Below, in pieces: positions 46,300-54,352 of a stretch of 64,000 nucleotides of DNA. How positions within the stretch are numbered: the stretch's first letter is position 1; every line of letters starts with the position of its first letter. Location: positions 1 to 64,000 of the forward strand of contig NZ_JAKMUU010000005.1 of assembly GCF_027570035.1 (NCBI RefSeq), given 5' to 3'. The DNA comes from Corynebacterium curieae. Its GTDB lineage: Bacteria > Actinomycetota > Actinomycetes > Mycobacteriales > Mycobacteriaceae. A program made the translations under genes and the position numbers. The notes under the pieces were generated by a model. That model saw nothing but the letters and a program-made list of their open reading frames with translations, did no database searches and was not told the DNA's origin.

Positions 46300-46314
46300 T
46301 TCTTCCAGCCTCGT

Positions 46315-46346
46315 CCCTCTTCTATACAGAAGAGGGATTTTCTTTT
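46315..46346 (+). terminator. Terminator after the short mycolyltransferase gene
   Basis: CCCTCTTCT and AGAAGAGGG form a perfect 9-bp stem, followed by ATTTTCTTTT. It ends the mycolyltransferase transcript before the HNH gene. Confidence 0.93.
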
Positions 46347-46461
46347 CGTTAGTGTATCGCACAACTGTACGTTTAGGTCTTGCGAGAGCAGGTTAAGTAA
46401 GCTATTCTGTAATTGTTAGTTCGATTGGGTGTGCGAATTGATTCTTAGAGGGGGAGCTTCC

Positions 46462-47607
46462 GTGACTACTGCTACCGCACCACCAAAGCAGGCATATTTT
46501 TCTACCAACGACGTGGAGGACACCGTGTGCGTAATGGCCATGGTGCAACGGATTCAGTCGTGGCAACTTTTTCAAGGCATCTTGCCGCAGCTAGAGGATG
46601 ATGTTGAGTGCACGCTGGCTTCATTGGCTAAGAGGTTGGGATTATCGCGGTGGCGGCTCTCAAGCGCTATCCAAGCGCACTTTCGGATGCGCGAGCTACC
46701 GCTTACCACGGCAGTGCAAACCGAGCACTGGATCTTGGATCTTCCGCGCTTGCAGATCATCGATGTGGAATTGCGGCTCCTAGGTACTGATGAGGCGCAG
46801 ATTCAACTGGTTGATGCAGCGTTAGCAGATTTCCTTACTCCAAAGGACCCTAGGCAGCACGTGCCCACAGAGCCAGAAATTCGAAATTTTCTCAGAGGGT
46901 TTATTGATGGCCTTTTAAAGCCAGATTTGTCTGAGGCTGTCGAGCGTGCGGTCTCAGTTTCCTATACGGGCGGGCAAGCCACTGTTGTGTTGAAGACAGA
47001 TAAAGCAACTGCGGCAGCTATAGCGCGCCATATTGATAAAGCAGCGAAACAAGAAGGAATTTCGAAAGCGCAGGCGCTAGAGCACCTGATATTTGATCGC
47101 ACTCGTACCAAGGTGGTGATCAACACCTATCGCACTGGTGAGGATCCCTCCAGAGTTTTTATTCCTGCTGCGGGCTGGTGCGCGCTGGGGGACTATTTAG
47201 CGCAAAATTCGGCGGTGCGTACCTTGGAAGCCAATGACGTTGCGCAATATGTTCCCACTGCGGAAATTAGGGCTTGGGTGCAAGGAAGGGATGCAACGTG
47301 CCGGTGGCCGGGATGTTCGATGCCGGCGCACTATTGTCAATTGGATCACCGAGTGGAGTATGACGAAGGGGGTCCGACCACTGTCGGAAATTTGGTCAGC
47401 CTTTGCCAGCATCACCACAACGTAAAGACAGATGGGCGGGTGCGCTATGTGATGGATCCGTTTACCGGCGATATTGTCTGGATGTTTGAGGATGGCACCT
47501 TTGAAGTGGACCGCGCAGCTGGACCTTTCGCACCACGAAATATTCATTGGAAACTTACTTGGGAGCGGTTCCTTAAATTGCAGAGGAGAACATTGCAAGG
47601 TTCGTGA
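46462..47607 (+). CDS. HNH endonuclease, DUF222/13E12-type
   Basis: A 381-residue protein. The N-terminal two thirds are the helical DUF222-like part. The C-terminal HNH nuclease is complete: CRWPGCSMPAHYCQLDHRVEY, GGPTTVGNLVSLCQHHHNVK. The zinc cysteines and catalytic histidines are present. The GTG at 46462 has GGGGGAG 6 nt upstream and is preferred to the start 33 nt earlier. This family is multi-copy and often horizontally spread in actinobacteria. Codon usage appears less biased than in the flanking cell-wall genes. It lies between two mycolyltransferase genes and has no obvious link to them. Confidence 0.9.
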   Translation: MTTATAPPKQAYFSTNDVEDTVCVMAMVQRIQSWQLFQGILPQLEDDVECTLASLAKRLGLSRWRLSSAIQAHFRMRELPLTTAVQTEHWILDLPRLQIIDVELRLLGTDEAQIQLVDAALADFLTPKDPRQHVPTEPEIRNFLRGFIDGLLKPDLSEAVERAVSVSYTGGQATVVLKTDKATAAAIARHIDKAAKQEGISKAQALEHLIFDRTRTKVVINTYRTGEDPSRVFIPAAGWCALGDYLAQNSAVRTLEANDVAQYVPTAEIRAWVQGRDATCRWPGCSMPAHYCQLDHRVEYDEGGPTTVGNLVSLCQHHHNVKTDGRVRYVMDPFTGDIVWMFEDGTFEVDRAAGPFAPRNIHWKLTWERFLKLQRRTLQGS

Positions 47608-47628
47608 GTCGGGACTATACAGGGGCTC

Positions 47629-49029
47629 ATGTTCGCTATTGAGAATCCAAGCACTGGTAAGAGTGAAGACACTTTCGAGCGTATCGATGATTCGCAGCGC
47701 GATGACATTCTGGACCGTTCCACTGCGGCCTTTAATGCATGGCGCGAGACCCGCATTGAGGAACGCGCGGCAATCCTTTCGCGCGCAGCGGATCTTTATG
47801 AAGAACGCATTGATGAGTTAGCCGATCACATTGGCCGTGAGATGGGCAAGCTAACCCGTTGGGCTAAGGCTGAGATTCAGATTGTGGCCGATATCTACCG
47901 CTACTATGCTGAGCATGCTCACGAGCTGCTTGCAGATGAATACCTGCCGGCCCAAAACGCGCACAAGACCGTAGTGCGTAAGGAGCCGCTCGGTCCGTTG
48001 CTGGGCATCATGCCGTGGAACTTCCCGTATTACCAGGTGGCTCGCTTTGCAGCGCCTAACCTGCTGCTGGGTAACACGATTGTGCTCAAGCATGCGTCCA
48101 TCTGTCCACTATCCTCCCAGGCTTGCCAGGACATCTTGGAAGAGGCCGGATTGCCGCAGGATGCTTATATCAACATCTACGCTTCCGGTTCCCAGATGGA
48201 TGCTTTCGTAGCGGATAAGCGTATCAAGGGCGTTTCCCTGACTGGCTCTGAAGCTGCGGGCTCTGCTGTAGCAAAGACCGCGGGCGAAAATTATAAGAAG
48301 TCGGTGCTGGAGCTGGGCGGCAACGACCCGTTCTTGGTCATTGATGATGAAAACCTCGAGTGGGTACTGGATCAATTCAACTTGATTCGCATGTACAACA
48401 CTGGCCAGGCCTGCAACGCGCCGAAGCGACTTATTGTGCTTGAGGACTTCTACGACCGCACCGTAGAGTACTTGGAAAAGAAGATTGGGTCCATGAAGGT
48501 TGGCCCGTACGACGATGAGAATGCAGATATTGGCCCACTGTCCTCTATCGGCGCTCGCGATGAGATTGTAGAGCGGCTGGAGAAGGCTGCGGCCAATGGC
48601 GATGCCAAGGTTCGCGTAGGCGGCAAGAAGATTGACCGCGAGGGCGCGTACATGGAGCCTACGCTGCTTACCGACGTCGACCCTTCCGCCGATGTTGGCT
48701 GCAACGAAATCTTCGGCCCAGTCGCCATTGTCTATAAGGCCAAGGACATCGAGGAAGCCATCGAGATCGCCAATAACTCGGACTATGGCTTGTCTAGCTC
48801 CGTATGGGGCACCGATTTGGATGCCGCGTTCGAGGTGGCTAACCAGCTCAATGATGGTATGACGTTTGTGAACGAGGCGTCGGTAACCGCAGCAGGCCTG
48901 CCATTTGGCGGCGTTAATCGTTCCGGATATGGCCGCGAATTGGCACGCTGGGGTGTAGGCGAGTTCGTCAACGAGCACCTGTACCGCGTGAGCGGACAAG
49001 ATAACCCGGGTAATTCCCCAGCAATGTAG
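47629..49029 (+). CDS. Aldehyde dehydrogenase (succinate-semialdehyde type)
   Basis: A 466-residue NAD(P)-dependent aldehyde dehydrogenase. The catalytic cysteine lies in MYNTGQACNAPKR and the general base Glu in SVLELGGNDPF. GIMPWNFPYYQVARF and ASVTAAGLPFGGVNRSGYGRE complete the fold. Similarity in pattern is to GabD/SAD-type enzymes, oxidising succinate semialdehyde, but substrate is uncertain. TATACA lies 7 nt before the ATG (leaderless). It stands alone between the HNH gene and the Cop1-type gene. Confidence 0.92.
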   Translation: MFAIENPSTGKSEDTFERIDDSQRDDILDRSTAAFNAWRETRIEERAAILSRAADLYEERIDELADHIGREMGKLTRWAKAEIQIVADIYRYYAEHAHELLADEYLPAQNAHKTVVRKEPLGPLLGIMPWNFPYYQVARFAAPNLLLGNTIVLKHASICPLSSQACQDILEEAGLPQDAYINIYASGSQMDAFVADKRIKGVSLTGSEAAGSAVAKTAGENYKKSVLELGGNDPFLVIDDENLEWVLDQFNLIRMYNTGQACNAPKRLIVLEDFYDRTVEYLEKKIGSMKVGPYDDENADIGPLSSIGARDEIVERLEKAAANGDAKVRVGGKKIDREGAYMEPTLLTDVDPSADVGCNEIFGPVAIVYKAKDIEEAIEIANNSDYGLSSSVWGTDLDAAFEVANQLNDGMTFVNEASVTAAGLPFGGVNRSGYGRELARWGVGEFVNEHLYRVSGQDNPGNSPAM

Positions 49030-49052
49030 CGGCGTGTCAGCCTAGTGTAAGT

Positions 49053-49075
49053 CTCAAGTTCAACTTAAACTTGAG
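49053..49075. repeat. Inverted repeat upstream of the Cop1-type gene
   Basis: CTCAAGTT and AACTTGAG are perfect inverted 8-mers around CAACTTA, with an internal AAGTT/AACTT echo. No T-run follows, so it is more likely an operator than a terminator. It lies 24 nt after the aldehyde dehydrogenase stop and 92 nt before the next ATG. Confidence 0.5.
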
Positions 49076-49094
49076 CACACGATAGACAGCTCAC

Positions 49095-49144
49095 GCCGTA
49101 GGCATCGGTCCGGGGGAGGGGAACCCTCGGAAAGGTACCGCGGC
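49095..49144 (+). ncRNA. Structured 5' leader of the Cop1-type gene
   Basis: Nested pairing is visible: outer GCCG (49095) with CGGC (49141), CGGT (49106) with ACCG (49137), and CCGGGGG (49110) with CCCTCGG (49124). Internal loops are TAGGCAT and AAAGGT and the apical loop is AGGGGAA. The structure ends 22 nt before the start codon and precedes only this gene, so a regulatory leader is likely. GACAGCTCACGCCGTAGGC just upstream (49084-49102) resembles one box of the ydaO c-di-AMP riboswitch, but the rest does not fit that order. Confidence 0.4.
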
Positions 49145-49166
49145 AAATCTTCAAGGACGTTTACCT

Positions 49167-51113
49167 ATGCGCAAAAGCACTTCCCCGAGCAAGGCACGCA
49201 AAGGCCTTGCAGTGGCCGCAGTACCTACCGCCATCGCCGTGGGTTTGGCCCTGCTGCCAAACGCCACCGCACAATCTTCTGTAGGCGATCTCTCCTCCGC
49301 AATTGAAGGCGATTCCAGCCTGTCCGATCACTTCGCCCCGAAGGAGCCGCCCGCCCGCACCCCGTTGAACACCGAATATCCGGATGTTAAGGGACTGCCG
49401 GAGGGCGTGAAGATCAACCGTGTGGAGTACCTGACCAACCGCCACTTGATGGTCTATATCAAGTCCGCAGCCATGCCGGATAAAGAGCAGAAGGTACAAA
49501 TCCAGCTTGCTCGTGACTGGTACTCCCACCCAGAAAAGCAGTTCCCAGAGGTATGGGCTTTGGATGGACTGCGCGCGCGTGATGATGAGTCCGGTTGGAC
49601 CATCGAGACCAATATTTTGAACCAGTACGCTGACCGCAACGTCAACCTGATTATGCCGGTGGGCGGCGAGTCTTCCTTCTATTCGGACTGGGAGCAGCCA
49701 GACCGCGGCAAGCACTACATGTGGGAGACCTTCCTGACTAAGGAACTGATCCCTATCTTGGACCATGAGTACCGCTCTAACCACAAGCGTGCGGTGACTG
49801 GCCTGTCCATGGGCGGCACTGCCGCTATGAATTTGGCAGAGCGTAACCCTCACCTGTTCAACTTTGTCGGTTCCTTCTCCGGATACTTGGACACCACCAC
49901 CCGCGGCATGCCGGAAGCCATCATGGCTTCGCAGCGCGATGCCGGTGGTTATGATTCCCGCAAGATGTGGGGTCAGCCAGGCTCCCAGAATTGGATTGAT
50001 CACGATCCAAAGTTGGGTATTGAGAACCTGAAGGATATGCAGGTTTACGTTTCCGCAGGCTCCGGCAAGGATGACTTTGGCAACGCCAACTCTGTGGCCA
50101 AGGGTCAGGCCAACCTCGCCGGCATGGGCCTGGAGGTAATTTCCCGCATGTCTACCCAGACCTACGTGGATTACGCCAAGCGCGCGAAGATTAACCCGGT
50201 GGTTAAGTTCCGCCCATCCGGCGTGCACAGCTGGGAGTACTGGCAGTTTGAGATGCAGCAGGCATGGCCGTACATTGCGGATGCCCTGCAGATGAACAAG
50301 GCGGACCGTGGTGCAGACTGTGAGGCCGTCGGTGCCATCGCTAAGGAGACTAAGAGCGGCGTAATTGGCTCTTGCTTGAATAATGAGTACGACGTCGCCA
50401 AGAAGGGCAAAGCCCAGGACTTTGAATCCGGCACTGCATACTGGTCCCCGGATACCGGTGCGCACGCTCTCTTCGGCCGCATTGGTGCTCGCTATGCCGA
50501 GATCGGTGGACCTACCTCGTGGCTTGGTTTCCCTAAGACTGGTGAGACCAAGACTCCGGACGGCAAGGGACGCTTCGTGCACTTTGAGCACGGCTCTATC
50601 TACTGGTCCCCAGAGACCGGCGCTTGGGAGATCACCGGCGATATGTTCCAGGCTTGGGGCAAGAATGGCTACGAAAAGGGCGATCTGAAGTACCCGACCG
50701 GCCCAGTCAAGAAGGTTGGCGAGGGCTATATGCAGGAATTCCAGGACGGCGTCCTTACCCGCAATCCGGATGGTTCTAACCAGGTAGTACACGGTGCTAT
50801 TGGCGCCAAGTACAAGGATATGGGTGGCGCGGAATCCGCGCTCGGCTTCCCGACGTCCGGCGAGAACGCCGTCAATGGCGGCTTCTTCCAGACCTTTGAA
50901 AAGGGCAGCATCTACTGGTCCCCTAAGTCTGGTGCGCATTACATCATGAAGAGCAAGATCATGGACCGCTGGGGTCAGGCTGGTTGGGAGCAGGGCGAGT
51001 TCGGCTGGCCAACTTCTGACTACTCCGAGATTGCCGCTGGGGGCCTGAGCCAGGAATTCCAGCACGGCAAGATCAGTGAGGTCCTGGGACAGGTTCGGAC
51101 TGAGAAGAAGTAG
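49167..51113 (+). CDS. cop1: Secreted mycolyltransferase with LGFP repeats (PS1/Cop1 type)
   Basis: A 648-residue exported enzyme. Signal peptide to about ATA-QSS (residue 36). The mycolyltransferase domain (70-380) carries Ser214 in TGLSMGGTAAM and His354 in SGVHSWEYWQFEM. The C-terminal half contains four or five LGFP wall-binding repeats (WLGFPKTGE, LKYPTGP, ALGFPTSGE, FGWPTSD). It corresponds to C. glutamicum PS1/Cop1 and M. tuberculosis antigen 85 plus a wall-binding tail. It moves mycolates onto arabinogalactan or trehalose. It is followed after 2 nt by a lipoprotein gene. Confidence 0.95.
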   Translation: MRKSTSPSKARKGLAVAAVPTAIAVGLALLPNATAQSSVGDLSSAIEGDSSLSDHFAPKEPPARTPLNTEYPDVKGLPEGVKINRVEYLTNRHLMVYIKSAAMPDKEQKVQIQLARDWYSHPEKQFPEVWALDGLRARDDESGWTIETNILNQYADRNVNLIMPVGGESSFYSDWEQPDRGKHYMWETFLTKELIPILDHEYRSNHKRAVTGLSMGGTAAMNLAERNPHLFNFVGSFSGYLDTTTRGMPEAIMASQRDAGGYDSRKMWGQPGSQNWIDHDPKLGIENLKDMQVYVSAGSGKDDFGNANSVAKGQANLAGMGLEVISRMSTQTYVDYAKRAKINPVVKFRPSGVHSWEYWQFEMQQAWPYIADALQMNKADRGADCEAVGAIAKETKSGVIGSCLNNEYDVAKKGKAQDFESGTAYWSPDTGAHALFGRIGARYAEIGGPTSWLGFPKTGETKTPDGKGRFVHFEHGSIYWSPETGAWEITGDMFQAWGKNGYEKGDLKYPTGPVKKVGEGYMQEFQDGVLTRNPDGSNQVVHGAIGAKYKDMGGAESALGFPTSGENAVNGGFFQTFEKGSIYWSPKSGAHYIMKSKIMDRWGQAGWEQGEFGWPTSDYSEIAAGGLSQEFQHGKISEVLGQVRTEKK

Positions 51114-51115
51114 CT

Positions 51116-51562
51116 ATGCGCAAGCTAGTAGTAGTGGGCGCGGCCCTATGTTTGGCTCTTGCGGGCTGCAATTCCGCCACGGTGGATAGCGAACCGCCGC
51201 AGGAGACCGAGGTCGCGCCCCTCGAACGGGAATCGGACGCCCCTACCTCAGCGGAAGAGACGACCAGTTCTGCTGCAAAGTCTAAGTCTCAGGAAGACCG
51301 CGGTGCGCGCGAGATCTCGGAGATCCCGTCCGCCGAAGTGCCGGAACCCGAGGCCAAGTACTTGGGCAAGCTCAAGGATGCTGGCGTTAACGTCGATGGA
51401 GTAGAAGATCAGCTCCTAGGCGCGGGTCAAGCAGCTTGCGATGAGAATGAAGTTACTATCTCCGCGGTTGCTGGCCAGCTCGTTGAGCAAAACCGTACCA
51501 AGATGAGTTTTGAGGAGCTTTCCAAGCTCATTACGGATTCCGCGCGTACAGGGATTTGCTAG
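51116..51562 (+). CDS. Lipoprotein, DUF732-like
   Basis: A 148-residue lipoprotein: signal peptide MRKLVVVGAALCLALAGC with lipobox ALAGC, an acidic Ser/Glu/Thr-rich linker to about residue 75, and a small C-terminal domain with two cysteines (AACDENE and GIC end), as in DUF732 proteins of Mycobacteriales. It starts 2 nt after the cop1 stop and lies 22 nt before the cutinase-like gene, so it belongs to the mycolate operon. Function is unknown. Confidence 0.82.
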   Translation: MRKLVVVGAALCLALAGCNSATVDSEPPQETEVAPLERESDAPTSAEETTSSAAKSKSQEDRGAREISEIPSAEVPEPEAKYLGKLKDAGVNVDGVEDQLLGAGQAACDENEVTISAVAGQLVEQNRTKMSFEELSKLITDSARTGIC

Positions 51563-51584
51563 GTTTACCTGGTACAACTAATCC

Positions 51585-52502
51585 ATGAGAAAAACCATTA
51601 CCGTCGTCGCTGTCCTCGTCGTTTTAGCTGTCATCGGCGTGGGCGCGTCGCGTTACCTCAACAGTGGCACTGATGATTCCCCTGCTCCGCACCCCACGGA
51701 GCAGGCTGCGCCGCCGCAACCGCAGCAGCCTGAGTGGTGCCCTCGCGTGGAGTTCATTTCCGCCCCAGGTACGTGGGAATCCGCGGCTGACGACGACCCC
51801 CTCAATCCTTCTGCCAATCCGCGCTCGTTCATGCTGTCTATTACGAAGCCGTTGCAGGAGGCCTATGGGGAGGACGTAAAGATATGGACTCTTCCTTATA
51901 CTGCGCAGTTTAAAAACATCAATGCGCAGCATGAGATGAGTTACGACGATTCCCGTAACGAGGGCACCGCAAAGATGAATGACGAGTTGCGTGGCGTGCA
52001 TGAAAGCTGCCCGGAGACCAAATTCATTCTGAGCGGCTTCTCTCAGGGCGCAGTTATTGCTGGTGACGTGGCCGATGAAATTGGTGGGGGCCAGGGTGCG
52101 GTCCCGGCGGAAAATATTGCCGGCGTGGCCCTTATTGCAGACGGCCGCCGCCAAAACGGTGTTGGACAAAACCCAGGCCGCAAAGTCGGTGGCGTGGGTG
52201 CGGAGATTGCCCTCCAGCCGGTATCCGGTTTGGTCCAGCCCATCGTGCCGGGCGCATCCATGCGTGGTGCGCGCCCGAATGGGTTCGGTAGCCTGGCAGA
52301 TCGTACGTTCCAGATCTGTGCGCCCAATGATTCGGTCTGTGACGCCCCGCCGAATGTCTCTAATGCCCTCGAACGTGCGCAGGGTTTGATTGCCGCGAAT
52401 GGCGTCCATGCACAGTACGCCTCCAATAGTGGCGTTATTGATGGCACCACGGCCAACCAGTGGGTTGTGGGCTGGGCTCACCAGCTTATCGACGGCGCGT
52501 AA
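51585..52502 (+). CDS. Cutinase-like lipase of the Rv3802/Culp6 type
   Basis: A 305-residue membrane-anchored hydrolase. N-terminal hydrophobic segment (4-23), Pro/Gln linker, then the cutinase fold: WCPRVEFISAPGTWES, nucleophile elbow ILSGFSQGAVIAGD, Asp region CAPNDSVCD and His in ANGVHAQYASN. In M. tuberculosis the homologue just before fadD32 is an essential phospholipase/thioesterase tied to mycolate metabolism. Its place in front of fadD32-pks13-accD4 supports the same role here. Confidence 0.92.
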   Translation: MRKTITVVAVLVVLAVIGVGASRYLNSGTDDSPAPHPTEQAAPPQPQQPEWCPRVEFISAPGTWESAADDDPLNPSANPRSFMLSITKPLQEAYGEDVKIWTLPYTAQFKNINAQHEMSYDDSRNEGTAKMNDELRGVHESCPETKFILSGFSQGAVIAGDVADEIGGGQGAVPAENIAGVALIADGRRQNGVGQNPGRKVGGVGAEIALQPVSGLVQPIVPGASMRGARPNGFGSLADRTFQICAPNDSVCDAPPNVSNALERAQGLIAANGVHAQYASNSGVIDGTTANQWVVGWAHQLIDGA

Positions 52503-52561
52503 CAACTATTCTCCCAACTCCGATAGTTTTATTAACGAAACCATTTACCAAAGGAGATTCG

Positions 52562-54274
52562 ATGGATCTGAAAGCGCAGATGGGGCAATTTTTGGCGCCC
52601 GAGTTCACCTTGGCCCAGCTGGCGGAAAAGCTCTTCCAATCCGAGACCGATCCAGACCGCGTGATGATGCGCCAGTGGATCTATGGCGAGGAAGAGACTT
52701 GCCGGGAACTTACCCGCGCGCAGGTCAATAACCGCATCAAGGTGGTGGCTGGGCGCCTCCAGCAGGTAGCCGAGCCCGGTACCCGCGTGGCCATCTTGGC
52801 GGGTAATTCACCGGAGTACGTCTTTGGTTTCTTGGGTGCGCTGTATGCGGGCATGGTGCCGATTCCACTCTATGACCCCAATGAACCGGGGCACGCGGAC
52901 CACCTCAAGGCTGTATTTGGCGATTGTGAACCGTCCATCGTGGTCACTAATCGCGTTTCTGCCGCTGCCGTGCGTAAGTACTTCTCCGGCCAGCGCGAGC
53001 GCCCGCGGGTTATTTCCCTCGATGCCCTGCCAGATTCTTTGGCTAGCTCTTGGACCCCCGTGGAAGGAGCTGCAGGGGACACCGCCTTCTTGCAGTACAC
53101 GTCGGGCTCCACCCGAACCCCGGCCGGCGTGGAGTTAACCAACCGAGCAATCATCACCAATGTCGCGCAGATCTTCCAAGCGCTGCAACTGCAGATGCCG
53201 GCTCGTATCGTCTCATGGCTGCCGATGCACCACGATATGGGCATCATCCTGGCCGTATTCGTTACCATCTTGGGCTTGGATTTCGAGATGATGACCCCAC
53301 GTGATTTCATTCAACACCCAGACCGCTGGGTCCGGCGTCTCACCGCCGGCGAGCAAGCCACGTATTCCGCAATTCCTAATTTTGCGCTGGAGCTCGCTGC
53401 GCGCCATGCCAAGGACGCTGATTTCTCACGCGTAGCAGGAATCATCATTGGATCCGAGCCGGTCACGGAAACGGCAGTGGATTCCTTCCTGCGTGCTTTC
53501 AGTGCGGACCGCTCTGTGCTGCGCCCGTCCTATGGCTTGGCGGAGGCAGCACTGATTGTGTCCACCCCGCAAACCGAAAAGCGCCCGGTCATCTCGCACT
53601 TCAACCGTGCGGCGTTGGCCGCGGGGCGCGCCGTCATTGAGGATAAGTCCGATGCGACTGTGGCCTATGCATCCAATGGGCAGTGTGTGCCGCATCAGCA
53701 CTTGGCCATCGTGGACCCAGAAACGCGCGCTGAGGTTGAGGATGGTGTTATTGGAGAAATCTGGGTGCACGGTCCCAATATCGCCTCCGGCTACCTCAAC
53801 CGACCAGAGAAAACTTCTGCAACGTTCCGCAATACCTTGGGTGATCGTCAGCAAGAAGGCCTGCCAGAGGATGATTACTGGATGGCAACCGGTGACCTAG
53901 CCGCCATAGTGGATGGCGAGCTTTATATCACCGGGCGTCTGAAGGACCTTATCGTCATTGCTGGGCGCAATCACTATCCGCAGGATATTGAAGGCACCGT
54001 TCAAGCAGCTTCCGCCCAGGTGCGGCCGGACTCCGTTGCCGCTTTTTCCGTGGAAGGCAAGGATGCTGAATCTCTCGTATTGTTGGTGGAGCGCGCTGAT
54101 GATGCGCAGCCGGCAGACGATGCCGAGGCTTCCGAGGCCATTCGCACCGCCGTCACCTCGCATCATGGAATCACGCCGGATGACATCGTGTGGAAGGCGC
54201 CAGGGGAAATCAACCGTACTTCTTCCGGCAAGATTGCGCGCCGTGTAGCTAAGAAGAACTATGTAGGAATCTGA
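52562..54274 (+). CDS. fadD32: Long-chain fatty acyl-AMP ligase for mycolic acid synthesis
   Basis: A 570-residue FAAL enzyme that activates the meromycolate fatty acid as acyl-AMP and loads it on the N-terminal ACP of Pks13. The P-loop is QYTSGSTRTPAGVE, followed by LPMHHDMGI, SYGLAEAALIVS, the hinge TGRLKDLIVIAGRNHYPQDIE and RTSSGKIARR. It has the FAAL-typical insertion after residue 350. ATG 52562 has AAAGGAGA 6 nt upstream. It is somewhat shorter than M. tuberculosis FadD32. Confidence 0.95.
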   Translation: MDLKAQMGQFLAPEFTLAQLAEKLFQSETDPDRVMMRQWIYGEEETCRELTRAQVNNRIKVVAGRLQQVAEPGTRVAILAGNSPEYVFGFLGALYAGMVPIPLYDPNEPGHADHLKAVFGDCEPSIVVTNRVSAAAVRKYFSGQRERPRVISLDALPDSLASSWTPVEGAAGDTAFLQYTSGSTRTPAGVELTNRAIITNVAQIFQALQLQMPARIVSWLPMHHDMGIILAVFVTILGLDFEMMTPRDFIQHPDRWVRRLTAGEQATYSAIPNFALELAARHAKDADFSRVAGIIIGSEPVTETAVDSFLRAFSADRSVLRPSYGLAEAALIVSTPQTEKRPVISHFNRAALAAGRAVIEDKSDATVAYASNGQCVPHQHLAIVDPETRAEVEDGVIGEIWVHGPNIASGYLNRPEKTSATFRNTLGDRQQEGLPEDDYWMATGDLAAIVDGELYITGRLKDLIVIAGRNHYPQDIEGTVQAASAQVRPDSVAAFSVEGKDAESLVLLVERADDAQPADDAEASEAIRTAVTSHHGITPDDIVWKAPGEINRTSSGKIARRVAKKNYVGI

Positions 54275-54352
54275 TTTATCGCTAACAAAGTGACAATATA
54301 TAGCGATATACCTTTATGCCATTTAATAACTTCCCGTAATGAAAGACCTTTT

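Noticed and set aside
46462..47607. HNH gene as a homing endonuclease in an intron or intein
   Set aside because: It lies between complete genes, not inside one, and no intron or intein boundaries are visible.
49084..49132. ydaO c-di-AMP riboswitch before the Cop1-type gene
   Set aside because: Two strings look similar to conserved boxes, but they occur in the reverse order and the element is much too short; reported only as a structured leader.
49161..51065. 634-codon open frame antisense to the Cop1-type gene
   Set aside because: It mirrors the codon bias of the real gene on the other strand; the product has no recognisable domain and no promoter or ribosome site.
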